A stretch of DNA of 6,219 bases from Oscillospiraceae bacterium (GTDB lineage Bacteria; Bacillota; Clostridia; Oscillospirales; Ruminococcaceae), in the NCBI GenBank assembly GCA_017483405.1, contig JAFUWP010000142.1, positions 1-6,219 of the forward strand, written 5' to 3'. Shown here one piece after another: positions 1-6,217 of this stretch. Position 1 is the first letter of the stretch. Every line of letters begins with the position of its first letter. The translations under genes and the position numbers were made by a program. The notes below the pieces were generated by a model, which did no database searches, was not told the DNA's origin, and worked only from the letters and a program-made list of their open reading frames with translations.

Positions 1-398
1 ACCGTCAGTCGCCGGTTATCATCGCCGTGAAAGATAAGGCTCTCCGTGATAAGCTCTCCGCGATGAACGCGAATATCATGGGGAAAGAAGGGTTCGACCC
101 GTTCTATAATGCCCCTGTTATCCTGATTGTTTTAGCTGACAAGAGCATTCCGACTTATATCTATGACGGTGCGCTTGTGATGCAGAATTTGATGCTTGCA
201 TCGGAAAGCTTAGGCATCGGAAGTATCTGGATTCACCGCGCAAAAGAAGAATTCAATTCCGAAGAAGGCAAGGCTATCCTGAAAGAACTCGGCATCGAGG
301 GCGATTTTGAGGGCATTGGTCACTGCGCTATCGGATACAGAGCATCCGAACCAAATCCGGCATCCCCCAGAAAAGAAAATTATATCTATTATAAATAA
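1..398 (+). CDS. Nitroreductase-family protein, C-terminal part (5' end outside window)
   Basis: The reading frame is open from the left edge (first full codon at position 3) to the TAA at 396-398, giving 131 visible residues. Nitroreductase-family proteins are usually about 170-200 residues, so roughly the first 40-60 are missing. The GTG at 27 is an internal valine codon, because the frame reads RQSPVIIAV through it without a break and no ribosome binding site precedes it. The family signature is the stretch DGALVMQNLMLASESLGIGS followed by WIHRAKE, the helix and turn that help hold FMN in these dimeric flavoenzymes; the part before it (NAPVILIVLAD) is also typical. The family uses NAD(P)H to reduce nitroaromatics, quinones or other electron acceptors in the cytoplasm; the substrate cannot be told from sequence. 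It converges on the galactanase gene and ends 5 nt before the shared terminator stem. Family assignment is firm, physiological role unknown. Confidence 0.9.
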   Translation, partial: RQSPVIIAVKDKALRDKLSAMNANIMGKEGFDPFYNAPVILIVLADKSIPTYIYDGALVMQNLMLASESLGIGSIWIHRAKEEFNSEEGKAILKELGIEGDFEGIGHCAIGYRASEPNPASPRKENYIYYK

Positions 399-402
399 TA
401 AC

Positions 403-430
403 AAACCGGAGCGTTTCTGCTCCGGTTTTT
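403..430. terminator. Bidirectional intrinsic terminator between nitroreductase and galactanase genes
   Basis: A perfect 10-bp inverted repeat, AAACCGGAGC at 403-412 and GCTCCGGTTT at 419-428, encloses a 6-nt loop. A T-run (426-430) follows on the + strand, and on the - strand the stem is followed by a mixed T-rich stretch. It begins 5 nt after the nitroreductase stop codon and 6 nt downstream of the galactanase stop codon, so it should end transcription from both sides. Confidence 0.9.
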
Positions 431-433
431 GGC

Positions 434-2323
434 TTATCTGCGCGAGAATATCTGCTTTTTGAGAAGAATCCAGTCATAGATATTAATTACACCATCCTGA
501 TTCATATCGGCGGATTCGGCCTGTTCCTGCGACAGTGAGGCCTGATTTATCAGATATTTATGAAGCAGAACGACATCTGTCAGATTAATATCATTATCAT
601 GATGAACATCCCCTTTGATATGCTTTTCGGGTTTGGTTTCCGGTTCAGTTTCGATGACATCTTCTGAAATGCAGTTCAGAACAAACTGCTGACTTTCCGA
701 ACGGAGTGCCTTTCCGTAAGTCGCCCATGAGCCTGCCCATGTACTGCCATCGAAAATATCGAGACAGGTTTTCTCATCGGTCATGAACAGATATGTCTGA
801 TTTTGATTTTTCGCAATCTGGAATTCCTGCGCGGAATCGCCCAGACGGACGGCATTTTTCCCGTCACTGGCATCGGAAACAATTGTCAGATACTGATTAT
901 TCACCGTCATGAGGGTATAACTTCCGGCCTGATTCACTAGATGCCATTGTACAGGGCTTTCCGACTGGATGATATTGCCGTTTTCATCATAAGAGAGATA
1001 ATATCCGCTGTTCTGATTTTTGATTTCATACATGCCTGATGCAAGCGTTACGCTGTCGGCATCATCATAAACATACTGCTGAGGATAAATCCGGCTGTAT
1101 ACGTTCAGAGAATCCAGCGGATACCCCCAGAAATTGAATAATGCCTGATTATCATAACTCGAACCGCCTGCTTCGGAAACATCTTCGCCGTATTCGGATG
1201 CGTAGGAAGTCGCCCATCCCGAACCGTGTTTCGCCCAGCGTTCTTTCTGTTCCGTCCATGATGCGTTATAATCGCCAATCCAAGCAGGCTCCCAGTAGAA
1301 TGCCCCGATACCCTTTGTTCCGACATTCGCAACCGCCTGAAAGACATCCGTAAAGCATTCTGCCTGACCATCTACAGAGATTTCATAACGGAATGTCGAC
1401 CCTGATGAGGTACTCGAAATCACGTTCGCGAACTTATCGCCGTCTTCATCCGTATAGGGATAGGCGGTTTCCGCGACCATGACATATTTATCATAAGTAT
1501 CGGCGATGTTTTTCAGGACAGAAGTCAGGTTATCGGTTGTGCCGTGCCAGTACGGATAATAGGAAGTAGCAAAGACATCATAATTGACTTCGCATTCGTT
1601 CAGGACTTTGGCATACCACGGATACAGCCCCGATGACGGGTCAGCAAAATGGAGCACTTTCAGGATACTGCTGTCGAAATCTTCCACGGCATTGCATCCG
1701 GCCTTCATCATCTTGCAGATAGTATACATATCATCTTCACCGCACATCACGCCGTTGGTTTCGTTGCCGACCTGCACCATGCCGATGTCTGCACCGGCAT
1801 CGCGGATTTTCTGTAAGCTTTCGAGCGTATAGTAATAAATCGCCGAACCCTTTTCATCGGATGTATAATTCGCCCATGCTTTCGGGGTCCTCTGCTTTTC
1901 GGGGTCAGCCCAGAAATCGGAATAATGAAAATCGACAAGCAGTTTCATGCCGTACTGCGAAGCCCTCCGGCCGATTTCGCAGGCAGTATCGACATCATTG
2001 TGACCGCCTCCGTAGGAATTGCCGTTGTCATCGCTGGGCTGATTCCACACGCGTACGCGGATATAATTCACACCGTGGTCAGCGAGAATCCTGAAAATAT
2101 CATCTTCTTCGTAATCCGTATCGTTATGGAACACAACTCCCGATTCTTCCAGCGCGATAATCGAAGAAATATCCGCACCGCGGATGGGTTCACCGCCGTT
2201 GATGCTCCTGTCGAAGTTCGCGAATGTCACGGTCTTGTCATAGACGGCTGATGCATTCTGCGGAATCTGCACGGCAGAAATCATCATCAGCAGGCAGGAT
2301 AATATTGCAGTCAGTTTTTTCAT
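434..2323 (-). CDS. Secreted dockerin-bearing GH53 arabinogalactan endo-beta-1,4-galactanase
   Basis: This 629-residue exported enzyme is predicted to hydrolyse beta-1,4-galactan, the side chain of pectic arabinogalactan type I. Residues 1-26 form a signal peptide (MKK, hydrophobic core, cleavage after NASA). Residues ~45-415 are a GH53 (beta/alpha)8 catalytic domain: the start RGADISS, YIRVRVWNQP, LLVDFHYSDFWADP, the acid/base Glu188 in VQVGNETNG, the nucleophile Glu285 in VMVAETAYPY, and the family motif YWEPAW at 343-348. The 97-residue spacing of the two Glu fits the family. Residues ~429-551 resemble a ricin-type beta-trefoil lectin module (YEIKNQNSGYYLSYD, QFVL). A Glu/Thr/Pro linker (~554-569) leads to a C-terminal dockerin (570-629) with two calcium loops, Asp572-Asp583 and Asp606-Asp617, implying attachment to a scaffoldin cohesin. 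The ATG at 2321-2323 is chosen because it has a good ribosome binding site and starts the signal peptide. An upstream in-frame TTG at 2387-2389 lies in the -35 box. The gene is monocistronic. GH53 assignment is very secure; the lectin role is inferred. Confidence 0.96.
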   Translation of the reverse strand: MKKLTAILSCLLMMISAVQIPQNASAVYDKTVTFANFDRSINGGEPIRGADISSIIALEESGVVFHNDTDYEEDDIFRILADHGVNYIRVRVWNQPSDDNGNSYGGGHNDVDTACEIGRRASQYGMKLLVDFHYSDFWADPEKQRTPKAWANYTSDEKGSAIYYYTLESLQKIRDAGADIGMVQVGNETNGVMCGEDDMYTICKMMKAGCNAVEDFDSSILKVLHFADPSSGLYPWYAKVLNECEVNYDVFATSYYPYWHGTTDNLTSVLKNIADTYDKYVMVAETAYPYTDEDGDKFANVISSTSSGSTFRYEISVDGQAECFTDVFQAVANVGTKGIGAFYWEPAWIGDYNASWTEQKERWAKHGSGWATSYASEYGEDVSEAGGSSYDNQALFNFWGYPLDSLNVYSRIYPQQYVYDDADSVTLASGMYEIKNQNSGYYLSYDENGNIIQSESPVQWHLVNQAGSYTLMTVNNQYLTIVSDASDGKNAVRLGDSAQEFQIAKNQNQTYLFMTDEKTCLDIFDGSTWAGSWATYGKALRSESQQFVLNCISEDVIETEPETKPEKHIKGDVHHDNDINLTDVVLLHKYLINQASLSQEQAESADMNQDGVINIYDWILLKKQIFSRR

Positions 2324-2336
2324 GATAAAACACTCC
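2324..2336 (-). promoter_or_regulatory. Ribosome binding site of the galactanase gene
   Basis: On the - strand GGAG (2336-2333) is followed by 9 nt and then the ATG at 2323. This good Shine-Dalgarno match decides the start, because no comparable site precedes the in-frame TTG further upstream. Confidence 0.85.
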
Positions 2337-2360
2337 ACTTTATATAGTATATTTTCATTC

Positions 2361-2389
2361 AGTATAGCATAAAATAAATTTTCTGTCAA
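2361..2389 (-). promoter_or_regulatory. Sigma-A-type promoter of the galactanase gene
   Basis: Read on the - strand there is a consensus -35 TTGACA (2389-2384), a 17-bp spacer, and -10 TATACT (2366-2361). The spacer ends in TGC, giving an extended -10. Transcription should start near 2354, leaving a leader of about 30 nt before the ATG at 2323. A second TATACT occurs at 2351-2346 but has no matching -35. Confidence 0.85.
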
Positions 2390-2425
2390 GAGATTTTGAT
2401 AATTTTTTTGCTGAGTGTCGAAATA

Positions 2426-2454
2426 AATTTGTGAAAATTTTCCGTTTACAAATT
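2426..2454. promoter_or_regulatory. Possible operator: inverted repeat over the CotH-gene -35 region
   Basis: AATTTGT (2426-2432) and ACAAATT (2448-2454) form a 7-bp inverted repeat with centres 22 bp apart, about two helical turns. Between them lies the 10-bp palindrome GAAAATTTTC (2433-2442). The right arm overlaps the -35 box of the CotH-gene promoter, a usual place for a repressor site. The region is very AT-rich, so chance symmetry or an UP element are real alternatives. No regulator gene is visible nearby. Confidence 0.25.
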
Positions 2455-2473
2455 GTCAGTTTTGTGCTAAAAT
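2445..2473 (+). promoter_or_regulatory. Sigma-A-type extended -10 promoter of the CotH-family gene
   Basis: -35 TTTACA (2445-2450), a 17-bp spacer, and -10 TAAAAT (2468-2473) preceded by TGC (2465-2467), an extended -10. Transcription should start near 2480. The ATG at 2472-2474, which is in frame with the gene, overlaps the -10 box and so should not be in the mRNA. Confidence 0.75.
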
Positions 2474-2501
2474 GTTGAATGACTGCAAAAAGAAAGGATT
2501 C

Positions 2502-4652
2502 GTGAGCATCATCGTGAATCAGGAAGAAAAGATACATAAGAAATGGAAACTCACCACCGCCGGAAAAATCACGCTCGCCGTGGCAGGAGTGATTCTCGCC
2601 GGAAGTGTGATTTCCGCCATAACAGGCCGTTCCGATACCGCAGAAGAATCCGTGGAAACGCGCCCTTCTGAAACTGAAATCATCCGTGCAGAAATTCCGG
2701 ATTTCTCGCAGGAATCCGAAACCGAACCGGAAACCATTCCCGAAGAAACCCAGCCGGAAACCGTTCCTGACCCGTTTACTCCGCAGTTTTCGGCCGATGC
2801 CGGATTCTATCCGGATGGCATCACGCTGGAATTATCCACGGGAACGGGCACGGCGATTTACTACACGACTGACGGAAGCACCCCCACGCCGGATTCTGCA
2901 CTGTATACCGAACCCATCGTGATTCAGAGCCGTGAGGGCGAAGAAAATTACATCGCAAACCGCTGGGATACTTCCATTGAACCTGTCATCGTGAATGAAC
3001 CTGTTGACAAGGCGACTGTCATCCGCGCGGTGGCGGAGGATGCCGAAGGCAATCTGAGCGAAATCATCACACATACGTATTTTATCGGCCTGAATCCACA
3101 GGATGATTATCACAATACGCGTGTTGTCTCGATTGCACTGGATGAATCTTCGTTATTTCACTACAGTACCGGCATCTACTGCAAGGGCGCAGTCTATGAC
3201 AATTACGGCCGTTATGCCGAAGGGTATTTCATTCCGGCGAACTACACGCAGAAAGGCAGAAACTGGGAGCGTGAAGCCGGTGTCGAAATCTTCGATACGG
3301 ATGGCAATTCCATCGCCTCGCAGGAAATGGGTATCCGCATCATGGGGGGCACATCGCGGAATTATGTGCAGAAATCTCTGAAACTCCTCGCCCGTGAGGA
3401 ATACGGAAACAAAAAACTGAAATGCGCTCTCTTTCCGGATTTATACAAGCAATCCAATCCGGATGATGATATTAAAAAATTCAGGAGCATCGTGCTCCGC
3501 AACGGCGGTGATGACTATTACGGAACGAAATTCCGTGATGCTTTCATTCAGAAGCTAGTCTCCGGACGGGCGGTCAGCACGCAGAAATCAGAACCGGCTA
3601 TCGGCTTTCTCAACGGCGAATTCTCCGGAGTCTATAATCTACAGGAAGATTATTCCAAGCATTATATCGAATCGCATTACGGCATCCCTGATGATGATGT
3701 CATCATGATAAAAACAGAAGAACTCGAAGAAGGTCTTGACGAGGATTATGCCCTCTTTGAAGAACTTTCCGATTTCGTAAATCATGCCGATTTATCCGAT
3801 GATGCCGTCTATGCCGAATACTGTCAGAAAATGGATATACAAAGCCTGATGGATTATTTCGCTCTGGAACTCTGGATTGAAAATACTGACTGGATTGATA
3901 CCGGCAATAACTATCGTTTATGGCGAAGCCGGAACATTACCAATCAGCCGTATCAGGATGGGAAATGGCGATGGGCGGTGTATGATACTGAATATTCTAT
4001 GGGATGTGACCGTCAGGGCGCACCGGAAGGCAGTTATCGCCTTCTGAACGCGCTGATTGATAAGCGTTATGATACGGGTGTAAATTTCTTTGTTCAGCCG
4101 TTATTGCAGAACGAACAGTTCCGGAGACAGTTTGTCATCACGTTCATGGATTTATGCAACAGCTGTTTTGAAACAGAACATGCTGTCTCTGTTCTGGATG
4201 ATATGTATCAGAATGATTACGCGCCGATTCTGAATCAGGGATTCCGCCGGACAGGCCCTGACTGGCGCATCGACTCCGATGAGAACATGACTGCCTATAC
4301 CGAAAAATTAATCGGCTATGAGAAGACCTTCATCGAAGGCCGGACACAAGCCTGCATCGATATGCTGACGGATTGTCTCTCTCTGAGCGGTGAAACCGCT
4401 GAAATTACGATAACTATCGAACATCCGGAACTTGGCGCAGTACAGGTGAATTCCGTTCTGCCGGAGCGGGAGTCATCTTCATGGAAAGGCATTTATTTTA
4501 CAGATTATCCGATAACCTTAACGGCGATTCCGGCCGATGGCAGTACCTTCGCCGGATGGAAGGGCGCAGGCCTCTCCCCTGCCGATGCGCAGAATCTGAC
4601 GATTACCGTGCCTGTTACGCAGGCATTCCACGTGACGGCCTCTTTCTTTTGA
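2502..4652 (+). CDS. Membrane-anchored CotH-kinase-family surface protein with chitobiase-C-like and InlB-like repeat domains
   Basis: About 716 residues. A basic stretch (KKWK, 13-16) precedes one hydrophobic segment (~21-40), indicating a signal anchor with the rest outside the cell. An acidic Glu/Thr/Pro linker covers ~41-92. Residues ~95-195 match the chitobiase/beta-hexosaminidase C-terminal-type Ig-like fold (YYTTDGSTPTP at 120-130). Residues ~205-590 form the CotH domain: MGIRIMGGTS (276-285), KSLKL, FRSIVLRNGGDD, FLNGEFSGVYNLQED (369-383), NTDWIDTGNNYRLWR, and WRWAVYDTEYSMG (489-501) with Asp495 as candidate metal-binding acid. Residues ~633-716 resemble a divergent InlB B-repeat (GSTFAGWKG). 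CotH of Bacillus is an atypical protein kinase of spore-coat proteins; the substrate here is unknown and activity is not shown. The start is uncertain: the ATG at 2472 sits in the -10 box, leaving GTG at 2502 (AAAGGA only 3 nt upstream) or GTG at 2514 (15 nt). It is divergent from the galactanase gene and ends 13 nt before a terminator stem. Domain calls are firm, function inferred. Confidence 0.88.
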   Translation: MSIIVNQEEKIHKKWKLTTAGKITLAVAGVILAGSVISAITGRSDTAEESVETRPSETEIIRAEIPDFSQESETEPETIPEETQPETVPDPFTPQFSADAGFYPDGITLELSTGTGTAIYYTTDGSTPTPDSALYTEPIVIQSREGEENYIANRWDTSIEPVIVNEPVDKATVIRAVAEDAEGNLSEIITHTYFIGLNPQDDYHNTRVVSIALDESSLFHYSTGIYCKGAVYDNYGRYAEGYFIPANYTQKGRNWEREAGVEIFDTDGNSIASQEMGIRIMGGTSRNYVQKSLKLLAREEYGNKKLKCALFPDLYKQSNPDDDIKKFRSIVLRNGGDDYYGTKFRDAFIQKLVSGRAVSTQKSEPAIGFLNGEFSGVYNLQEDYSKHYIESHYGIPDDDVIMIKTEELEEGLDEDYALFEELSDFVNHADLSDDAVYAEYCQKMDIQSLMDYFALELWIENTDWIDTGNNYRLWRSRNITNQPYQDGKWRWAVYDTEYSMGCDRQGAPEGSYRLLNALIDKRYDTGVNFFVQPLLQNEQFRRQFVITFMDLCNSCFETEHAVSVLDDMYQNDYAPILNQGFRRTGPDWRIDSDENMTAYTEKLIGYEKTFIEGRTQACIDMLTDCLSLSGETAEITITIEHPELGAVQVNSVLPERESSSWKGIYFTDYPITLTAIPADGSTFAGWKGAGLSPADAQNLTITVPVTQAFHVTASFF

Positions 4653-4665
4653 AATTTGCATATTC

Positions 4666-4697
4666 ACAAAAAAACCGCCATCAGGCGGTTTTTTTGT
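4666..4697. terminator. Bidirectional terminator between CotH-family and HD-GYP genes, overlapping the HD-GYP stop codon
   Basis: A perfect 14-bp inverted repeat (4666-4679 with 4684-4697) has the core CCGCC/GGCGG, a 4-nt loop ATCA, and seven A on one side matched by seven T on the other. It is therefore a good intrinsic terminator in both directions. The HD-GYP stop codon (TGA, complement of 4681-4683) is in the loop, and the codons for its last residues DKKTA lie in or at the edge of one arm. Confidence 0.92.
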
Positions 4698-6090
4698 CGT
4701 GTTGTATGATTTCTGCTTTGGGTGAAAGCAGGGGGTCTTCAAACTCTTTCAGGGCTTCGCTGATTTTATCGCGCGATTTCAGAAACGCCGAAACGACAAT
4801 CGGGTCGAAATGCGTTCCCTTTTCCTTCTGGATGATTTCGTAAGCTTCTTCAATCGTCATCGAACCTTTATAGCATCTCTGGGAAACGATGGCATCAAAG
4901 ACATCGGCAACGGCCATGATTCGCGCACAAAGCGGAATGTTATGTTCCGCGATTCCCTGCGGATAGCCTTTGCCGTTCCACCATTCGTGATGTCCGTAGG
5001 CCATTTCTACCGCAATATCGAGATAACTGAAATTTCCGAGGGATTTTTCGGCATGAAGGAGTAATTTCCGGCCTTCGGTGGTATGGCTTTTCATGATTTC
5101 GTATTCTTCATCCGTGAGCTTGCCTTGTTTTTTGAGAATCGAATCGGGAACGTGAATTTTCCCGATGTCATGCAGAGGCGCGGCCACGACCATATCTTTG
5201 ATATACTGTTCGTTCAGGATGCTCTGATACCAGCCTTCTTCGAGTAATTTTTCGGCGATAATCTGAACATAACGGGCAGTTCTGCGGATATGTCCGCCGG
5301 TGCTCTCATCGCGGTTTTCGACAATATCGGCGAGTGTGGCGATGACATTATGCTGCATTTCGAGCAAATCGCGTCTTGTGTGCGCGTTCTTGTTTCCGAC
5401 CAGAATCAGGATGATGACAGTCAGCGTGACGGTGAAGCCAATCATGCTCATCATAAGGCTTTCAAACATGGCAATCTGCCGGAAATTGGTTTCATCGAGA
5501 TTATAGTAAGAATATACCGCGCCGACAAAGCCATACATCAGGATGCCGATGACATAGAGCAGAATTCTTTCCCATGCCTGCAAACGGCGGTAATGCATTT
5601 CTTTCCGGAAGTTCTTCCGCCAGTCTCGGCCGTAGAAGACGAAATACAGCAGAAGCACCAGCAGAAGCAGATACAGCCCCATGGAGTAAAGTTCCCCTGC
5701 GCTTTCGCTCAGATGCAGGACTGTCACCGGAAGGGTTTCCATCGGCATGAGGATGCCGTAGCACATACCGGCGATGGGGATGAACTGAACGGATTTCAGA
5801 AGTTTCCGTTTCGGGTTTGGTTCGGTCATGTGGCAGTATATCAGCATACATACTGCAATCACGACAGAACCGGCGATTGTTCCTTCTGCCAGACAGAACA
5901 GCATTATCAGCACGTAGGAAACGGCGATAAACACAAACTGCGGATTGAAAATCTGTTCCGGCGAATTTTTTTTCATAGGCGGAATCAGAAAGATATATCG
6001 GGAAATCATCATCATGGTGATGAAATCCAAAGTTAATTTAGCACATTCATAAATGTGCGTCTGCATACACATCACACCCGTAATCATCAT
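4681..6090 (-). CDS. Multi-spanning membrane HD-GYP protein, predicted c-di-GMP phosphodiesterase
   Basis: About 469 residues. The first ~235 are strongly hydrophobic with some six or seven candidate membrane segments (~52-68, 70-88, 101-117, 137-154, 176-196, 208-232, perhaps one before 38) and no recognisable ligand-binding domain. A short linker (RRDLLEMQHNVIATLADIVE) leads to a full HD-GYP domain (~245-445): His267 in GGHIRR, His307-Asp308 in APLHDIGKI, VPDSILKKQGKLT, His336 in KSHTTEG, His367-His368 in HHEWWNGKGYP (GYP 375-377), Asp396 in AVADVFDA, and HFDPIVVSAF. Metal-binding residues and the GYP motif are intact, so it should hydrolyse c-di-GMP at the inner membrane face in response to an unknown signal. 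The segment after GYP (PQGIAEHNIPL) departs from the usual GLxGExIPL. The start is uncertain: TTG at 6096, ATG at 6090 (used) and ATG at 6066 are in frame, none with a clear ribosome binding site; the promoter predicts an mRNA start near 6106. It is transcribed alone and ends inside the shared terminator. Confidence 0.93.
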   Translation of the reverse strand: MMITGVMCMQTHIYECAKLTLDFITMMMISRYIFLIPPMKKNSPEQIFNPQFVFIAVSYVLIMLFCLAEGTIAGSVVIAVCMLIYCHMTEPNPKRKLLKSVQFIPIAGMCYGILMPMETLPVTVLHLSESAGELYSMGLYLLLLVLLLYFVFYGRDWRKNFRKEMHYRRLQAWERILLYVIGILMYGFVGAVYSYYNLDETNFRQIAMFESLMMSMIGFTVTLTVIILILVGNKNAHTRRDLLEMQHNVIATLADIVENRDESTGGHIRRTARYVQIIAEKLLEEGWYQSILNEQYIKDMVVAAPLHDIGKIHVPDSILKKQGKLTDEEYEIMKSHTTEGRKLLLHAEKSLGNFSYLDIAVEMAYGHHEWWNGKGYPQGIAEHNIPLCARIMAVADVFDAIVSQRCYKGSMTIEEAYEIIQKEKGTHFDPIVVSAFLKSRDKISEALKEFEDPLLSPKAEIIQHDKKTA

Positions 6091-6112
6091 AATCAATTCT
6101 ACTGACAGTTTT

Positions 6113-6141
6113 ATTATAGCACAATATTTTCAGAATTGCAA
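6113..6141 (-). promoter_or_regulatory. Sigma-A-type extended -10 promoter of the HD-GYP gene
   Basis: On the - strand: -35 TTGCAA (6141-6136), a 17-bp spacer, and consensus -10 TATAAT (6118-6113) preceded by TGC (6121-6119). The mRNA should start near 6106, giving a very short leader of about 15 nt if translation begins at the ATG at 6090, or about 40 nt if at 6066. Confidence 0.82.
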
Positions 6142-6188
6142 GAGAAAATTTACAATTTATTCATAATACAAAAAATTCTGACAAGCTA

Positions 6189-6217
6189 TTGCATTTTCTT
6201 GTAAAATATAGTATAAT
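6189..6217 (+). promoter_or_regulatory. Rightward promoter at window edge for a gene outside the window
   Basis: -35 TTGCAT (6189-6194), a 17-bp spacer, and consensus -10 TATAAT (6212-6217) on the + strand. It is divergent from the HD-GYP promoter, whose -35 lies about 48 bp to the left, so the next gene is probably transcribed rightward. The target is not visible, and the AT-rich context raises the chance of a fortuitous match. Confidence 0.6.

Noticed and set aside
27..29. GTG as a start of the first gene
   Set aside because: The frame is open and family-like upstream of it to the window edge, and there is no ribosome binding site; it is an internal valine codon.
1925..2251. + strand open frame of 108 codons opposite the galactanase gene
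   Set aside because: It lies opposite the conserved GH53 N-terminal region, has no family resemblance and no start signals.
2346..2351. Second TATACT (- strand) as an alternative galactanase -10
   Set aside because: No -35-like sequence lies 16-18 bp upstream, whereas the first TATACT has a perfect TTGACA.
2324..2501. Riboswitch (for example c-di-GMP class) in the divergent region
   Set aside because: Predicted leaders are only about 20-35 nt on either side, too short for an aptamer, and no structured GC-containing helices are visible.
4481..4843. + strand frame crossing the end of the CotH gene, the terminator and the HD-GYP gene
   Set aside because: It runs through a strong terminator and overlaps two well-supported genes in other frames; its protein has no recognisable features.
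5290..6036. Long + strand open frame (248 codons) opposite the HD-GYP gene
   Set aside because: It is antisense to a clear HD-GYP gene. Its His/Gln/Asp-rich, low-complexity composition is what the reverse complement of membrane-protein codons gives. It has no ribosome binding site or recognisable domain.
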